Shown: positions 53,801 through 62,633, counted from the stretch's first letter. The stretch is DNA of 64,000 nucleotides from Myxococcales bacterium (GCA_029861865.1 JAOTYL010000001.1:320066-384065), one strand, 5' to 3'. The notes: generated by a model from the sequence alone, not told the origin. A program made the numbers and translations.

Positions 53801-54258
53801 TCGTCCCCAGTTTCGAACGGCTCGTGGTTCCGCGGCAGGTACAGACATCTCCGGTCTCCGATGAAGAGCGCACCAAGCGAGACTTCTACCGGATTCTCTG
53901 GGACTACTCCAATGGCAATCCGGAGGTTGCGCTCCACTTCTGGAGAGAGTCTCTGTATCGCCGACCCCCGGACGAGACCGTGCACGTTCGACTGTTTGCG
54001 GGACCAACGGCCGGCCAACTCGATGAGCTTCCAAGCACGTTCTACTTCGTGCTTCGCACGATCGTTCAGCTCGAGCTCGCCGTCGAAGAGGACGTGGTCA
54101 CCTGTACTGATCTGAGTCCCGCTGAAGTAGCGGACGCGCTGCGTGCGGCCCGAGTTCAGGGCTACGTCCGAGAGCACGACCAACTTTTCGAGATCGACAT
54201 TCAATGGTATCGCGCGGTGACCAGCATGCTTCGCAGAAAACATCTGCTGCTACTTTGA
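50836..54258 (+). CDS. MscK-like periplasmic/membrane protein with cytoplasmic P-loop NTPase domain
   Basis: The 1140-aa protein has a signal peptide (MFVMAWCLAAPANG), a ~500-residue periplasmic helical/coiled-coil region (runs such as EAEDAAKQASEQREKALIDSQL), and about six membrane helices from ~531 to ~765 (FMGLSQLALLIVLFRWW; IIILWLLAGAFVVELI; FWFLAIPIFLVLVFWW). Up to here it resembles the MscS_porin/inner-membrane part of MscK (KefA). A cytoplasmic NTPase follows: Walker A GERGLGKTT (839-847), Walker B SVICIDDAQ (Asp908/909), then AAA/STAND-like sensors and a C-terminal winged-helix-like region. The channel domain expected in MscK is missing here and encoded by the next gene, 10 nt away. 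Confidence 0.8.
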   Translation: MTAARHRQWICMFVMAWCLAAPANGQPRGADTGASTTPVPIESKAAEARVIKQLRQQTKQIKDLIDGRLDVSIDPATLLAVDLSASQAGRDLELLLQELERGADQSSRRTDRKRNARAPRAGNALERARLALVEARAAFLSLPPAQREEVLSKHDARRRKATVEAASQRARTEVLAALVSQADQLEAFLRGELDPAIDPRPLLEIDLADLGDLASSSVRRQGFFGPDTAEEAPAEPGEGGLDAQIDAAKRRRDSLWRRFLALDEGDRRALFANHVQAIDTTSGPFAEQIAEAEDAAKQASEQREKALIDSQLAQSEALRLIAERRARLLRLKEAQARFEAELASRRAQTQAAMESALAWNRRVRELQDALPSGTARAKEADGLYKLLTQDLSDARRSLSLALDAVTSEPSGVPMPPEGDPESIPGDIDDGTIRELRTELASAGLKLQAAETELTWDRAASLRDAVVIMNQSRLRLFEMLSESRRDSVEGFGPEGVAQVKRELKQIILESRFHLLSLPREAARQYHQLRSAPGPAFMGLSQLALLIVLFRWWRKRADFTLEQMRRSWLQKRPQTQMTRGVSTFAWYLRRVRKPLEWFAFFGLLAWLIGKAGQIAATNYAEIIILWLLAGAFVVELIDATASRQGFSSESSAKLRFRSLRMVGVSVVAVGLILSLTVTTVGKGAIYAWVISTFWFLAIPIFLVLVFWWKDTIFERAKGRESSGLLRWVAAREGGFLKYPAAAIGGGYLLIEGVAGFFVRRVSELAPLRRFFAYLFRRGVQKSTAATPAEYGTEPIPPKAYDALAPRPSETPELVTGYMSDRVHAMRALVRSDNHAIVAVVGERGLGKTTFLNRVTSDLEPGSLCAVQCQPGGFSTLLREFARALELSDSATEKEILATLRERAPSVICIDDAQRLVRPLIGGLEDIDHLVEFTRLVSPQTSWLIAIGMPAWQYLRRARGDRAAFDQVIELDPWAEAQIATLVEQRTTAAGIVPSFERLVVPRQVQTSPVSDEERTKRDFYRILWDYSNGNPEVALHFWRESLYRRPPDETVHVRLFAGPTAGQLDELPSTFYFVLRTIVQLELAVEEDVVTCTDLSPAEVADALRAARVQGYVREHDQLFEIDIQWYRAVTSMLRRKHLLLL

Positions 54259-54268
54259 GGCGTTTGAT

Positions 54269-55198
54269 ATGAAAACACGAAAAACGACCATTCTGATCGC
54301 GGTTCTCCTCGGCCAATGGCTCGTGCCCGCGCTGGTTCTCGCGCAGGATGCGACGACCGACGAAGAAGTGGTTTCGTATATCAAACAATCGATTCGCTGG
54401 GGCGGCGTGGTCACTTCGCTTTTCGTCATCCTCGGCGTATGGATAGCGCTTCGGTTCTTCAACAACTTCGTAGATAATCTCGGCAATCAGTTTACGGCTC
54501 GCCGAATGCTCTTTCAGAGAATCGGAACGGTTGTCCAATTCTTCGTTTACATCATCACCATCGTCACCGTCGTCGCGCTGAGCATTCGAATCGACAACAA
54601 GGTGCTTGCTCTACTCGGCGGCACTGCAGCCGTCGCGATCGGCTTTGCTGTTCGCGATCTCGTCGCTTCCTTCATCGCAGGCGTCATGATCATGATCGAT
54701 CAACCCTTCCAGGTTGGAGACCGCGTCGCTTTTGGAGGAGAATACGGGGACATCACCGCAATCGGGCTGCGTTCCGTGCGCCTGCAAACCTTGGATGACA
54801 ACACCGTAACGATCCCCAACAACAAGTTCCTGACCGACATCACATCGTGCGGAAACTACGGCGCCCTCGACATGCAAGTCGTCATGGACTTCTACATCGG
54901 TGTCGATCAAGACATCATGAGAGCGCGTGATATCGTCACCGAGGCCGGGCTGACCAGTCGCTACGTGCATCTTCCCAAGCCCGTAGTCGTACTGGTGAAC
55001 CAAGTCATGCAGGATAACTACATTGCAGTGCGGCTCCGACTCAAGGCTTACGTTCTCGATACCCAATACGAAAACGCTTTCGAGACCGACGTCCATCTCA
55101 GGGTCATGCATGCCTTCGAGAGCTATGCCATCGGTCCACCCGCCATCCTTCACCGCACGGTCCCCGCGGGCGGCGCTTCAATGCCGCAGCCGGCATGA
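54269..55198 (+). CDS. MscS-family mechanosensitive channel
   Basis: The 309-aa protein has a signal-like first helix (AVLLGQWLVPALVLAQ), two membrane helices, and the MscS pore helix and beta domain: LLGGTAAVAIGFAVRDLVASFIAGVMIMIDQPFQVGDRV, then VRLQTLDDNTVTIPNN. The C-terminal alpha/beta vestibule is present. It sits between the NTPase gene and the DUF2490 gene (ATGA overlap with the latter), so it is likely the channel subunit of a complex. Confidence 0.92.
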   Translation: MKTRKTTILIAVLLGQWLVPALVLAQDATTDEEVVSYIKQSIRWGGVVTSLFVILGVWIALRFFNNFVDNLGNQFTARRMLFQRIGTVVQFFVYIITIVTVVALSIRIDNKVLALLGGTAAVAIGFAVRDLVASFIAGVMIMIDQPFQVGDRVAFGGEYGDITAIGLRSVRLQTLDDNTVTIPNNKFLTDITSCGNYGALDMQVVMDFYIGVDQDIMRARDIVTEAGLTSRYVHLPKPVVVLVNQVMQDNYIAVRLRLKAYVLDTQYENAFETDVHLRVMHAFESYAIGPPAILHRTVPAGGASMPQPA

Positions 55199-55974
55199 TG
55201 GTGTCCGCGGCGCGCAAGCCTTCCAGCGCCGTTCGACGACACAGGTCGAGACCATCGTTGTTGGTTGCGGCCTTCGCTTGCGCAATGACGCTTCCGAACG
55301 GGGCGGAGGCAACCGAGCAGGGCCCTGCGGTCTGGATAACGACGGCTGTTCGGGTGCCCTTCGCGGACCGATATGCCTTCCGCTTGATCACCCAGCCGAG
55401 GTTCATCGACAACGTCGCGAAGTTTCGGATTCTTCTGGTGCGACCTTGGTTCGAAGTCGCGATCCCAAAGGGCTTCAGCGTCGGCCTCGGCTACGATGCT
55501 CTGATCTTCTTTCAACCGATCTCACGGACGGAGCATCGAATATGGGAGCAGCTCTCGCATCGTCACGCCTGGGAGCATTTTCGGTTGGACTCTCGATTTC
55601 GCCTCGAGCAGCGCTTTTTCAGCGATGAGAGCTCCGTCTCGGTTCGAGGCCGTTTTCTGTTGGGGGCGGCGGTCCCCTTGGTGGCTGCGATCGATCTCGT
55701 GGTGAACAACGAGTTCTTCGTCAACTTCAATGAAGTCCCCATCGTCGGTGAGAAGGGGTACCACGAGAATCGCTTGTTTGGCGGCTTCAGTCGACGCTTC
55801 GGGCCCTGGGTTCAGGTCTCGGTAGGCTACCAAATGCAATGGTTAGACCCCGCGGGCACAAACCTCATCAACCATACGGTCATGCTGGGCGCAGCCTTCG
55901 ATACGCCCGCGATCAAGCGGCGATCGCAGAGGACGGCGACCACCGCTGGATTGCGCACGCCACCAAACTTCTAG
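55195..55974 (+). CDS. DUF2490-like outer-membrane beta-barrel protein
   Basis: The start overlaps the mscS stop (ATGA). A signal segment (SLLVAAFACAMTLPNGAEA) precedes alternating beta strands characteristic of DUF2490: VWITTAVRVPFADRYAFRLITQPRFIDNV, WEQLSHRHAWEHFRLDSRFRLEQRFF, and VSVGYQMQWLD. The tail after the last strand is basic and short. Its coupling to the channel gene suggests an outer-membrane partner. The 3' end overlaps the convergent DUF1704 gene by 4 nt. Confidence 0.8.
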   Translation: MMVSAARKPSSAVRRHRSRPSLLVAAFACAMTLPNGAEATEQGPAVWITTAVRVPFADRYAFRLITQPRFIDNVAKFRILLVRPWFEVAIPKGFSVGLGYDALIFFQPISRTEHRIWEQLSHRHAWEHFRLDSRFRLEQRFFSDESSVSVRGRFLLGAAVPLVAAIDLVVNNEFFVNFNEVPIVGEKGYHENRLFGGFSRRFGPWVQVSVGYQMQWLDPAGTNLINHTVMLGAAFDTPAIKRRSQRTATTAGLRTPPNF

Positions 55975-57953
55975 TCGAGAAGCTCGTATACATTCAGCCC
56001 CCGACGAACGAGCTCGAGACGCTCCTGGCACGCTTCCCTGCCAACGAAGCGCGGCAAGAACTTCGGTGCATCGAGCACTTTGCGGCTCTGGAGCTCGCGC
56101 ACGATAGGAATGTGCTTGGCAGCGATCTTTCCGACGAAGAGCGGCTCGAATTCACCGCCTTTGCGCAGGTACTCGAGGACCGTGAGAAGGCCCCGAAGAT
56201 AAATGCAGTCTTTGACGAGGCCGCCGCCCCGATAGATGCGGATCGTGATGTTGAATGCTTGCTGTCGAGAAAAGCCGTACCGACACAAGAGGCGGAACAC
56301 GTCGACGAACGACGCCCCTTTGATCGCGGCGTCGACGCCGACCACGCGTGCGGCGAGGGTACGTAACCTCGCAGGCGTCATCCCGCCGGCCAGGTACTCG
56401 GCCAAGACGGCGATTCCCTCTTGAAGCTCTTCATACCCCGCGAAGCCGCTTCGGAGCTGAGTGAAACGCTGCGCCTTGCCATTGAAGTAAGTGACCAAAT
56501 GTGTCCCGATCTCGTGCTGAATCAGCGCGTCGACGCGGTTCACCGAAATCCTAGACCGCGAAGGAATCAATAGACGGCCTTTGGATACCATTAGGCCCGA
56601 GCTCATGCCGGGTATCACCTCGACGGTCGCATCGACGCCGTCCCAGATACGACGATAGTGGGCGATCTCTTCTCTGGCTCGCTCTGCGAATTCCTCGACC
56701 GGGATCGTCCCGCCCCCGCTCGGAGCCCGTGCCGTGCTCGAAATCTGTTCGAGAATTTCTTCTGCGGAGCGCAAGAGTTGCTTCGAAACCCGCCCGTACA
56801 CCTGGATGCTTCCGAGCAAGAATCGCGGCGTGCCACGATCGTGCAGCATCGTTAGTTGTCGATCGAGCTCGTCTTGCTTCTGGCTGAACAAGAAGGAAAT
56901 CGTGGGGTCCTCAATTCTCTCCAGTGGAATCGAATAGAGCTTGCGCTTCGCTAGGACGGGATCGATCGAAAGAGGGCGATATCGAAACGGGGGCACCTTT
57001 TCGAAGCCGCTCCGGCGAAAACCGTTCCAAACCGCCTCGGTATTGATTGGATTGACCTCGAGCAACAGGTCGAAGCCCGATGCGACCTCATCCAGTCGAG
57101 CGTCGACGTCCCAAACTGCCTTTACGACTGCACGGCGTCCGAGAGAGTGGAAGTCTTTGGGGTGAAGGCTCGTGTCGCGCTCGGCAAAGTGAAAGAACGC
57201 ATGCTTGAGCGCCCGGCCGAGTTGGCGCCGGAGACTCTTCAGGACGGCCGGATACACGTCGTTCCCGCCGGCCTTTTGATAGATCGGCTCGACTTCAATC
57301 GTGATTTGCGCACAGCCGAGCTCACGCAACACCGCATTCTTCAAAAGCGGGCGATCTCGGTGAGGAAACTCGCCGCTGTTCTGAACGACTTCAACAGCCG
57401 CGCGGCGTTCACTGATTTCGACCGCCTTTAGATGCCGTTCGAGGACTTCGATGATGGAGTCGATGTCGTAATCCGGTGCCGAGCTGAACAATCGAAACGC
57501 GGGAGCCGGATGCTCTAGGGAGCTTTCGACAATGGGAGGATGCTCCGGTGGGCGAGAACACACTGCGACGATCAAGAACTGGTTGCCAAAGCTCGGACGA
57601 ACCGTCTCGGCCAGCACACGAACCAGCGTTGCGGCCCTCTTGCGGCTACCTTTTGCTGCAGAGGTATAGAGATAGGAAGCTTCGGTGGTCACCAGTTGGT
57701 TGGTGCCGGGGTCTGATCGGTCGTCCGGCTCCACATAGATGGCGATGAAAGGAAGGGGTCGGTCGACGTGCAGCCTTCCGCGGCCGGGGAGCCTTCGCCG
57801 CACTGGCGCGCCTTCCGCAACCCGTTGTCGGATAGCGTCAGCGATCGCTTCAGTCGTCGTCGTCAGGCCGTTCGTCGGCAAGCTCGTGCCCTTTTGATCA
57901 GATCGTGTGCCGGATCTCTTGGGGCTTGCCGCTCGCGATCCGTTATGGTCCAT
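55971..57953 (-). CDS. DUF1704 (QEGLA-motif) metallopeptidase-like protein
   Basis: The 660-aa protein has the DUF1704/TIGR02421 hallmarks: HEIGTHLVTYFNGKAQ (HExxxH zinc site, around residue 478) and EELQEGIAVLAEYLAGG (the 'QEGLA' motif with the third ligand Glu). Eukaryotic relatives are the MATCAP tyrosine carboxypeptidases, so peptidase activity is plausible. It starts 4 nt after the stop of the upstream ATP-grasp fusion gene, so the two form an operon. Confidence 0.9.
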   Translation of the reverse strand: MDHNGSRAASPKRSGTRSDQKGTSLPTNGLTTTTEAIADAIRQRVAEGAPVRRRLPGRGRLHVDRPLPFIAIYVEPDDRSDPGTNQLVTTEASYLYTSAAKGSRKRAATLVRVLAETVRPSFGNQFLIVAVCSRPPEHPPIVESSLEHPAPAFRLFSSAPDYDIDSIIEVLERHLKAVEISERRAAVEVVQNSGEFPHRDRPLLKNAVLRELGCAQITIEVEPIYQKAGGNDVYPAVLKSLRRQLGRALKHAFFHFAERDTSLHPKDFHSLGRRAVVKAVWDVDARLDEVASGFDLLLEVNPINTEAVWNGFRRSGFEKVPPFRYRPLSIDPVLAKRKLYSIPLERIEDPTISFLFSQKQDELDRQLTMLHDRGTPRFLLGSIQVYGRVSKQLLRSAEEILEQISSTARAPSGGGTIPVEEFAERAREEIAHYRRIWDGVDATVEVIPGMSSGLMVSKGRLLIPSRSRISVNRVDALIQHEIGTHLVTYFNGKAQRFTQLRSGFAGYEELQEGIAVLAEYLAGGMTPARLRTLAARVVGVDAAIKGASFVDVFRLLCRYGFSRQQAFNITIRIYRGGGLVKDCIYLRGLLTVLEYLRKGGEFEPLFVGKIAAKHIPIVRELQSRKVLDAPKFLPRFVGREACQERLELVRRGLNVYELLD

Positions 57954-57957
57954 CCCG

Positions 57958-59874
57958 TTAGATGATCGCCATTGCGACGTTGTCGAACTGCCGCCGGTAG
58001 TAGTCCATCGCTCGGGTCTTGCGTTCGAGGGCCCGCATTACCGCCTCGGAGAAGTTGACGCCCTCGAACTTCTGCGCGCTGCCGAGCCCACCCGGGCTGA
58101 AGACATTGATCTCCATCAGCTTGTTGCCAACGATGTCGAGGCCGACCAGGAACATTCCGTCACGCATCAGCTTTGGCCTCACGATCTCGACGAGCTCGAG
58201 CGCTTCGGGACCGATCTCGGCGCGCGCCAAGCTCCCACCAGCGTGAATGTTCGACCGCATATCGCCACCCTGACGAATGCGACGGAAGGCGGCGTACTTC
58301 CCTCGATGACGAAGGGCCTCACCATTCATGACGAACAACCTGGTATCGCCCTTCGCAGCTTCAGGCAGGTACTCCTGGGCGATCATGAAACCGTCACGCG
58401 AGACAGAATCGATCATTTGATTCAAGTTGGGTACGTCGTCCGGGCGCACGAGAAAGACGCCTTGTCCACCTGAACCTTGAAGAGGCTTGAGCACGATCGT
58501 TCCGCGCTCTTTGGCAAAGGCTTTGATGTCGGCTCGGTCTCGAGAAATGACCGTCATCGGACGCACCTCTGCGGGAAAGGTCTGGAAGTACATCTTGCTC
58601 GTCGCCTTGGCCAGCCCCTCGGGATCATTCAGAACGACCACCCCGTGACGCATCGCTACGCGGCCGAACTGGATTCCGATGTTGGCTGCCCAGGGTCGAG
58701 CGATCGCATCGATCGACGGGTCGTTGCGAAGCAAGAGGATGTCCAGGTCATCCACAGTGACTCGCTCCTCAATCGCGGCTTTCCCTTGAAGGTCTTTCAG
58801 AAATGAGGCGCCATTTTTGTAGATGTGCTTTGGCACCGACCTCCCTTTGGCGCGGACCTTTTCGTCGCTATCATAAGCAAGATCGCCCACGCTGATGATC
58901 GACACCTCGTGTCCCATCTGTCGCGCGCGCATCGCGAGACGAGTGGTCGTATATCCTGCCTCCTCGGTCATCACGTCGTTGACGACGAAACCGATCCGCA
59001 TTGCCCTGTGGAGCGCACTGGTGCCCTTTTTCGGCTTTCGTTTCCCCTTCTTGCTCGCCTTGAGCGCAGCCAGCACTGGCTCCACCGTAGATGCTAGCGC
59101 TCTTTTGACCTCGTCCATGGCCTCACGATTGACCTCGCCGGTCCACTCATCCATGAAGAATTTCTTCATTTCGATCGCTAGAACACACCCACTGTCCGGG
59201 AAGTTCTCGTGAACCCACTTCGGCAGCTGCCGGCCAACGAACTTCACATTCTCTCGGACGTCGAGTCGCCGGCCTTGAAAGTCGTAGTTGGAGAGGGTGT
59301 CGATGAATGCGTCGACGACGCGGGCCCAGCGCTCACGCTTCATCGTGCCTGTGCCAACATTCACCTCAGGGTTCTTCTCCGGACCTGCCGCGGGACCATC
59401 CGGACCTTCTCGTAGGTGGTTGTAGCTGTGTAGGTCGAAGACTACGAAGGCGCCGTACTCTCGTTCGAGGCCGACGAGCACCTCGCGCAGTGCTGTGTAG
59501 TACGCATCGTACTCGGCGAGGGACCGAGCGACGATATCCTGACTGAGAGGCTCCTTCCAAAGATCGAGGCCCCACGCATCGTCTGGCCCGAGATAGACCG
59601 CTTCGTGCCGTGCGCGATTGAGGTCGACTTCGAAGCGCGAGCGTTGCGCCACAAATCGAGTCGGTGCGATCACGGCCCACTCATCCGTGAATGGATCCTC
59701 CTCGCGGAGACGATCTGCGTCCGGCAGCTTCATCAGGTCACGTACCTCGGGGCGAAGGTGATGACCATTGTGAGACGCAACCGCCACAAATGGGCCCTCA
59801 CCCAATACCTGCGTCCACACGCGTTCAAGACCTTCTTCCAAGTGTCCTTCCTTGTTTCCTGTAGGCCAGAACAT
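57958..59874 (-). CDS. Fused N-formylglutamate amidohydrolase-like / GshB-like ATP-grasp ligase
   Basis: The start is the ATG at 59874 (after GAGGAC); 638 aa. Residues ~1-280 are an N-formylglutamate amidohydrolase-type domain (FVAVASHNGHH, VVFDLHSYNHLREG, LAIEMKKFFMDEWTGE). A Lys-rich linker (SKKGKRKPKKG) leads to an ATP-grasp domain related to glutathione synthetase (GTIVLKPLQGSGGQGVFLV, EYLPEAAKGDTRLFVMNGE, LMEINVFSPGGL). Together with the DUF1704 peptidase it forms a ligase-hydrolase-peptidase set that probably makes or trims a peptide or glutamyl conjugate. No product is known to me. Confidence 0.88.
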   Translation of the reverse strand: MFWPTGNKEGHLEEGLERVWTQVLGEGPFVAVASHNGHHLRPEVRDLMKLPDADRLREEDPFTDEWAVIAPTRFVAQRSRFEVDLNRARHEAVYLGPDDAWGLDLWKEPLSQDIVARSLAEYDAYYTALREVLVGLEREYGAFVVFDLHSYNHLREGPDGPAAGPEKNPEVNVGTGTMKRERWARVVDAFIDTLSNYDFQGRRLDVRENVKFVGRQLPKWVHENFPDSGCVLAIEMKKFFMDEWTGEVNREAMDEVKRALASTVEPVLAALKASKKGKRKPKKGTSALHRAMRIGFVVNDVMTEEAGYTTTRLAMRARQMGHEVSIISVGDLAYDSDEKVRAKGRSVPKHIYKNGASFLKDLQGKAAIEERVTVDDLDILLLRNDPSIDAIARPWAANIGIQFGRVAMRHGVVVLNDPEGLAKATSKMYFQTFPAEVRPMTVISRDRADIKAFAKERGTIVLKPLQGSGGQGVFLVRPDDVPNLNQMIDSVSRDGFMIAQEYLPEAAKGDTRLFVMNGEALRHRGKYAAFRRIRQGGDMRSNIHAGGSLARAEIGPEALELVEIVRPKLMRDGMFLVGLDIVGNKLMEINVFSPGGLGSAQKFEGVNFSEAVMRALERKTRAMDYYRRQFDNVAMAII

Positions 59875-59936
59875 TGTTGTCCTCGATTTCAAGGGACTTC
59901 GCAAGAGGGCTTCGCTGTGCGAACCTCCCAGCGAAC

Positions 59937-61238
59937 ATGAGCGAGCCTTCCGAAGTCGGAACCAGCGACCATGTAATTGAAGCTGAGCTCACCCGGGACC
60001 TCGGCCTGGTTTCGGTGCTGGCGATCGGCGTCGGCACGATGGGTGCTCGTCGTCGTCGCGGCGAACCTCAGCGAGTACACCGAATCGGCGATGGGCACGG
60101 CGGCCAAAGAGTTCTTGGGACCCGTCGGCGGGATGGTGATCGTGGGCGGAGCGCTGTTTTCGATGGTGTCCGCGTCGAACGCGTCCATCTTAGCCGGCTC
60201 CCGCGTTGCGCTCTCGATGAGCCGGCTTGGCCATCTGCCCAAAGAGTTCGGGTCGATCAACCCGCGCACGCGCACGCCCATCGTTGCACTGCTGCTCGTC
60301 GGCGCGGGGATTGCAACGTTCGCCACTTTGCTTCCCCTCGAGGAGCATCGCGGGTCGCTCTCGAGCAAACCGACGCAGCAGAGGCAGACTTCCGCATCTT
60401 GGTCCCCCTTGCTCACCCGGCAAACGTCGACTCATTGATCGATATTGCCGCGTCGATCGCTCATGCCCGCAATGGGCACATCATTGCTCTGCGAGTCGTA
60501 GTGGTGCCTGAGCAGCTTCCCCCCCGCCTCGAGAGCTTCTACGTCGAGCGCGAGCGGGCCATTTTGGATGCCGCGCGTCGGCGAGGACGCAAGCATGACG
60601 TCCCGATGACGTCGCTCGTGCGCATCGGCCACAACCCGGCCCGTGCCATCCTCGAGACCAGCCGAGAACGCGAATGCGATCTGATGGTTCTCGGGTGGAA
60701 GGGCCATACCTCGACGGCGCGCCACATTCTCGGGGAAGTCACCGATGCGGTCGTCCTCAATGCGCGGACGGACATCATGCTCGTGAAGCTCACGGACGAG
60801 CCCCTGCCAAAACGCTTGTTGCTGCCGACACATGGCGGCGTCCATGCACAGCAAGCCGAAAACTATGCGGCAGAGATTGCTGGTTCGCAGAATGGCGCTG
60901 TTACCCTGTGCACCATCGTCCCCGTGGACGCTCAAGAGGAGCTCATCCAATCCGAAAACGAACGCCTCAACGCGGCCTGAGATAGGATTGTCGAAGCGAC
61001 GAAACTCGAGCAAGTGGACATCAAAATCATCCAGAACCGCTCGGTAACAGATGGCATCGTCGAAGAGCTCAAAAATCACGACGGCGTCATCGTCGGCGCC
61101 GCCCGACAGAGCTTTTCGAAGCAAATCTTGTTTGGCAACATCCCTGAAGAGATCGCGCGTCTTTCAGACAAGCCGGTCATCGTCTGCAAGCGCCAAGACA
61201 CCGTCAAAGCGCTCTTTGGCCGCGTGATGAACGAGTAG
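59937..61238 (+). pseudogene. Degraded APC-family amino acid permease with C-terminal universal stress domains
   Basis: Four pieces are visible. (1) From 59937, frame 3: MSEPSEVG... TRDLGLVSVLAIGVGTM, the start of an APC permease, ending near 60040. (2) About 60040-60345, frame 1: VVVAANLSEYTESAMGTAAKEFLG...NPRTRTPIVALLLVGAG, helices from the second half. (3) About 60350-60980, frame 3: one USP domain and half of a second (FRILVPLAHPANVDSL, DLMVLGWKGHTS, KRLLLPTHGG). (4) After an in-frame TGA at 60978, the end of the second USP (DGVIVGAARQSFSKQILFGN) to 61238. The middle helices and later helices are deleted. It cannot encode a working transporter. Confidence 0.85.
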
Positions 61239-61259
61239 GGAGCGTGGTCCGACGGACCC

Positions 61260-62633
61260 CTAGGACTCAGCCGTCGTGCCGACTTCTGTTTCGTCGGGCG
61301 CGCGCTCGAGGCGGACGCGGCGGACGCGACGCCGGCCCACCTCCAACACGGTCGCCAAGTAAGGGCCGACCAAAACCTGATCACCGGGCTTGGCCAACCG
61401 TCCCAAGCGCGCGGTCACATGACCGCCAATCGTGTCTTCGTCTTCGGACTCGTCGGCGCCCAGCTCGAAATCCAACCTATCGCAAGCCTCCGGGACCGAC
61501 ATGCGCCCCCTGAGCTCGTATACACCGTCTTGCACCTCTTCGAACTCTCGCTCGCTTTCGTCGAACTCGTCACCGAGCGGTCCAACGATTTCCTCGAGCG
61601 CGTCTTCACGGAAAGCCAAGCCGATCACGGTGCCCCGCTCATCGACGACCGCCGCGCAATGCTGTTGCGCCGACTGCAGCTCTATTAGAAAGTCCGAAAG
61701 CGACATCGTATCGGGCACGAACACTGCGTCTCTAGCCAACGGCTTGAGGTCGAGCGGCTTGCCTTCGAGAACCTGCTGGAGCAAGTCCTTCGTGTGGACG
61801 AACCCGATAATTGTATCCAAGCTGATGTCGCACAGGGGCAGCCGGCTGTGCCCGCTGTCTCGAATGACCGCCATGTTTTCTTCGTCGGGTCGGCCGAGAG
61901 ACACGTACTCCACGTCCACCCGCGGAACGACGATATGGCGCACTTCGAGCTCCATAATCCGAAATACGTTCTCCGTGACCTCGTGCTCAAGCTTCGAGAT
62001 ATGCCCCGCTGCCCATGAAAGCGCGAGCATCGAGCGGATCTCCTCGGAAGTGTGCGTGACTTCGTCGCCATGATGCACCGGGAGGCCCACCAGCCGCAGC
62101 ATCCAGTTGGAAATGCTGTTGATCGCAGCGATGAATGGCCCGAAGACCCAGGTGAACACTCTAAGCGTGAACGCAGTGTGCAAGGCGGTCGTTTCCGCAC
62201 GACGAAGCGCCCACATCTTTGGTGCCTGCTCCCCCAACGTCATGTGCAGCACCGTGATCACGGTGAACGCCAAACCGATCGACACGACGGGCACCCAGGC
62301 CGCATCAGCCGCGACCTCGACCCCGAGCCCACCCAACCCCGCAACGATCAACACCGAGACGGCCGGCTCGCCCAATGCGCCAAGGATCAGGCTGGCGAAA
62401 GTGATGCCTAGTTGACAGGCAGACAGGTAGCGATCGAGATGACTGAGGATGTGCTTAACGGCCCGTGCACGACGGCTTCCCCCTTTGGCCAAGGTTTCGA
62501 TGCGGGTCATGCGAACCTTCACCAGGGCAAACTCAGTGGCAACGAAGAAGCCGTTCAGCACGACGAAGAACAGCGTCGCACCCAGTCGCCAGGCGATCCC
62601 GAAAGCGTCGAGATGAGCATGCGCTTCGTCCAA
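61260..62633 (-). CDS. HlyC/CorC (CNNM)-family membrane protein
   Basis: Domains: a DUF21/CNNM membrane part (WRLGATLFFVVLNGFFVATEFALVKVR; LGITFASLILGALGEPAV; EQAPKMWALRRAE), a CBS pair (RHIVVPRVDVEYVSL, SGHSRLPLCD, IIGFVHTKDLL), and a CorC_HlyC C-terminal domain (GRMSVPEACDRL, GGHVTARLGRLAKPGDQV). The family is linked to Mg2+/Co2+ export and ion homeostasis. The ORF stays open to 62819, but the TTG at 62633, just before the first membrane helix, gives the usual length (457 aa). The start is uncertain. Confidence 0.88.
   Translation of the reverse strand: MDEAHAHLDAFGIAWRLGATLFFVVLNGFFVATEFALVKVRMTRIETLAKGGSRRARAVKHILSHLDRYLSACQLGITFASLILGALGEPAVSVLIVAGLGGLGVEVAADAAWVPVVSIGLAFTVITVLHMTLGEQAPKMWALRRAETTALHTAFTLRVFTWVFGPFIAAINSISNWMLRLVGLPVHHGDEVTHTSEEIRSMLALSWAAGHISKLEHEVTENVFRIMELEVRHIVVPRVDVEYVSLGRPDEENMAVIRDSGHSRLPLCDISLDTIIGFVHTKDLLQQVLEGKPLDLKPLARDAVFVPDTMSLSDFLIELQSAQQHCAAVVDERGTVIGLAFREDALEEIVGPLGDEFDESEREFEEVQDGVYELRGRMSVPEACDRLDFELGADESEDEDTIGGHVTARLGRLAKPGDQVLVGPYLATVLEVGRRRVRRVRLERAPDETEVGTTAES

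Noticed and set aside
59874-60980. 368-aa ORF as a complete plus-strand gene
   Set aside because: Only its two ends are homologous (APC start and USP domains); the middle is frame-shifted sequence, so it is part of a pseudogene.
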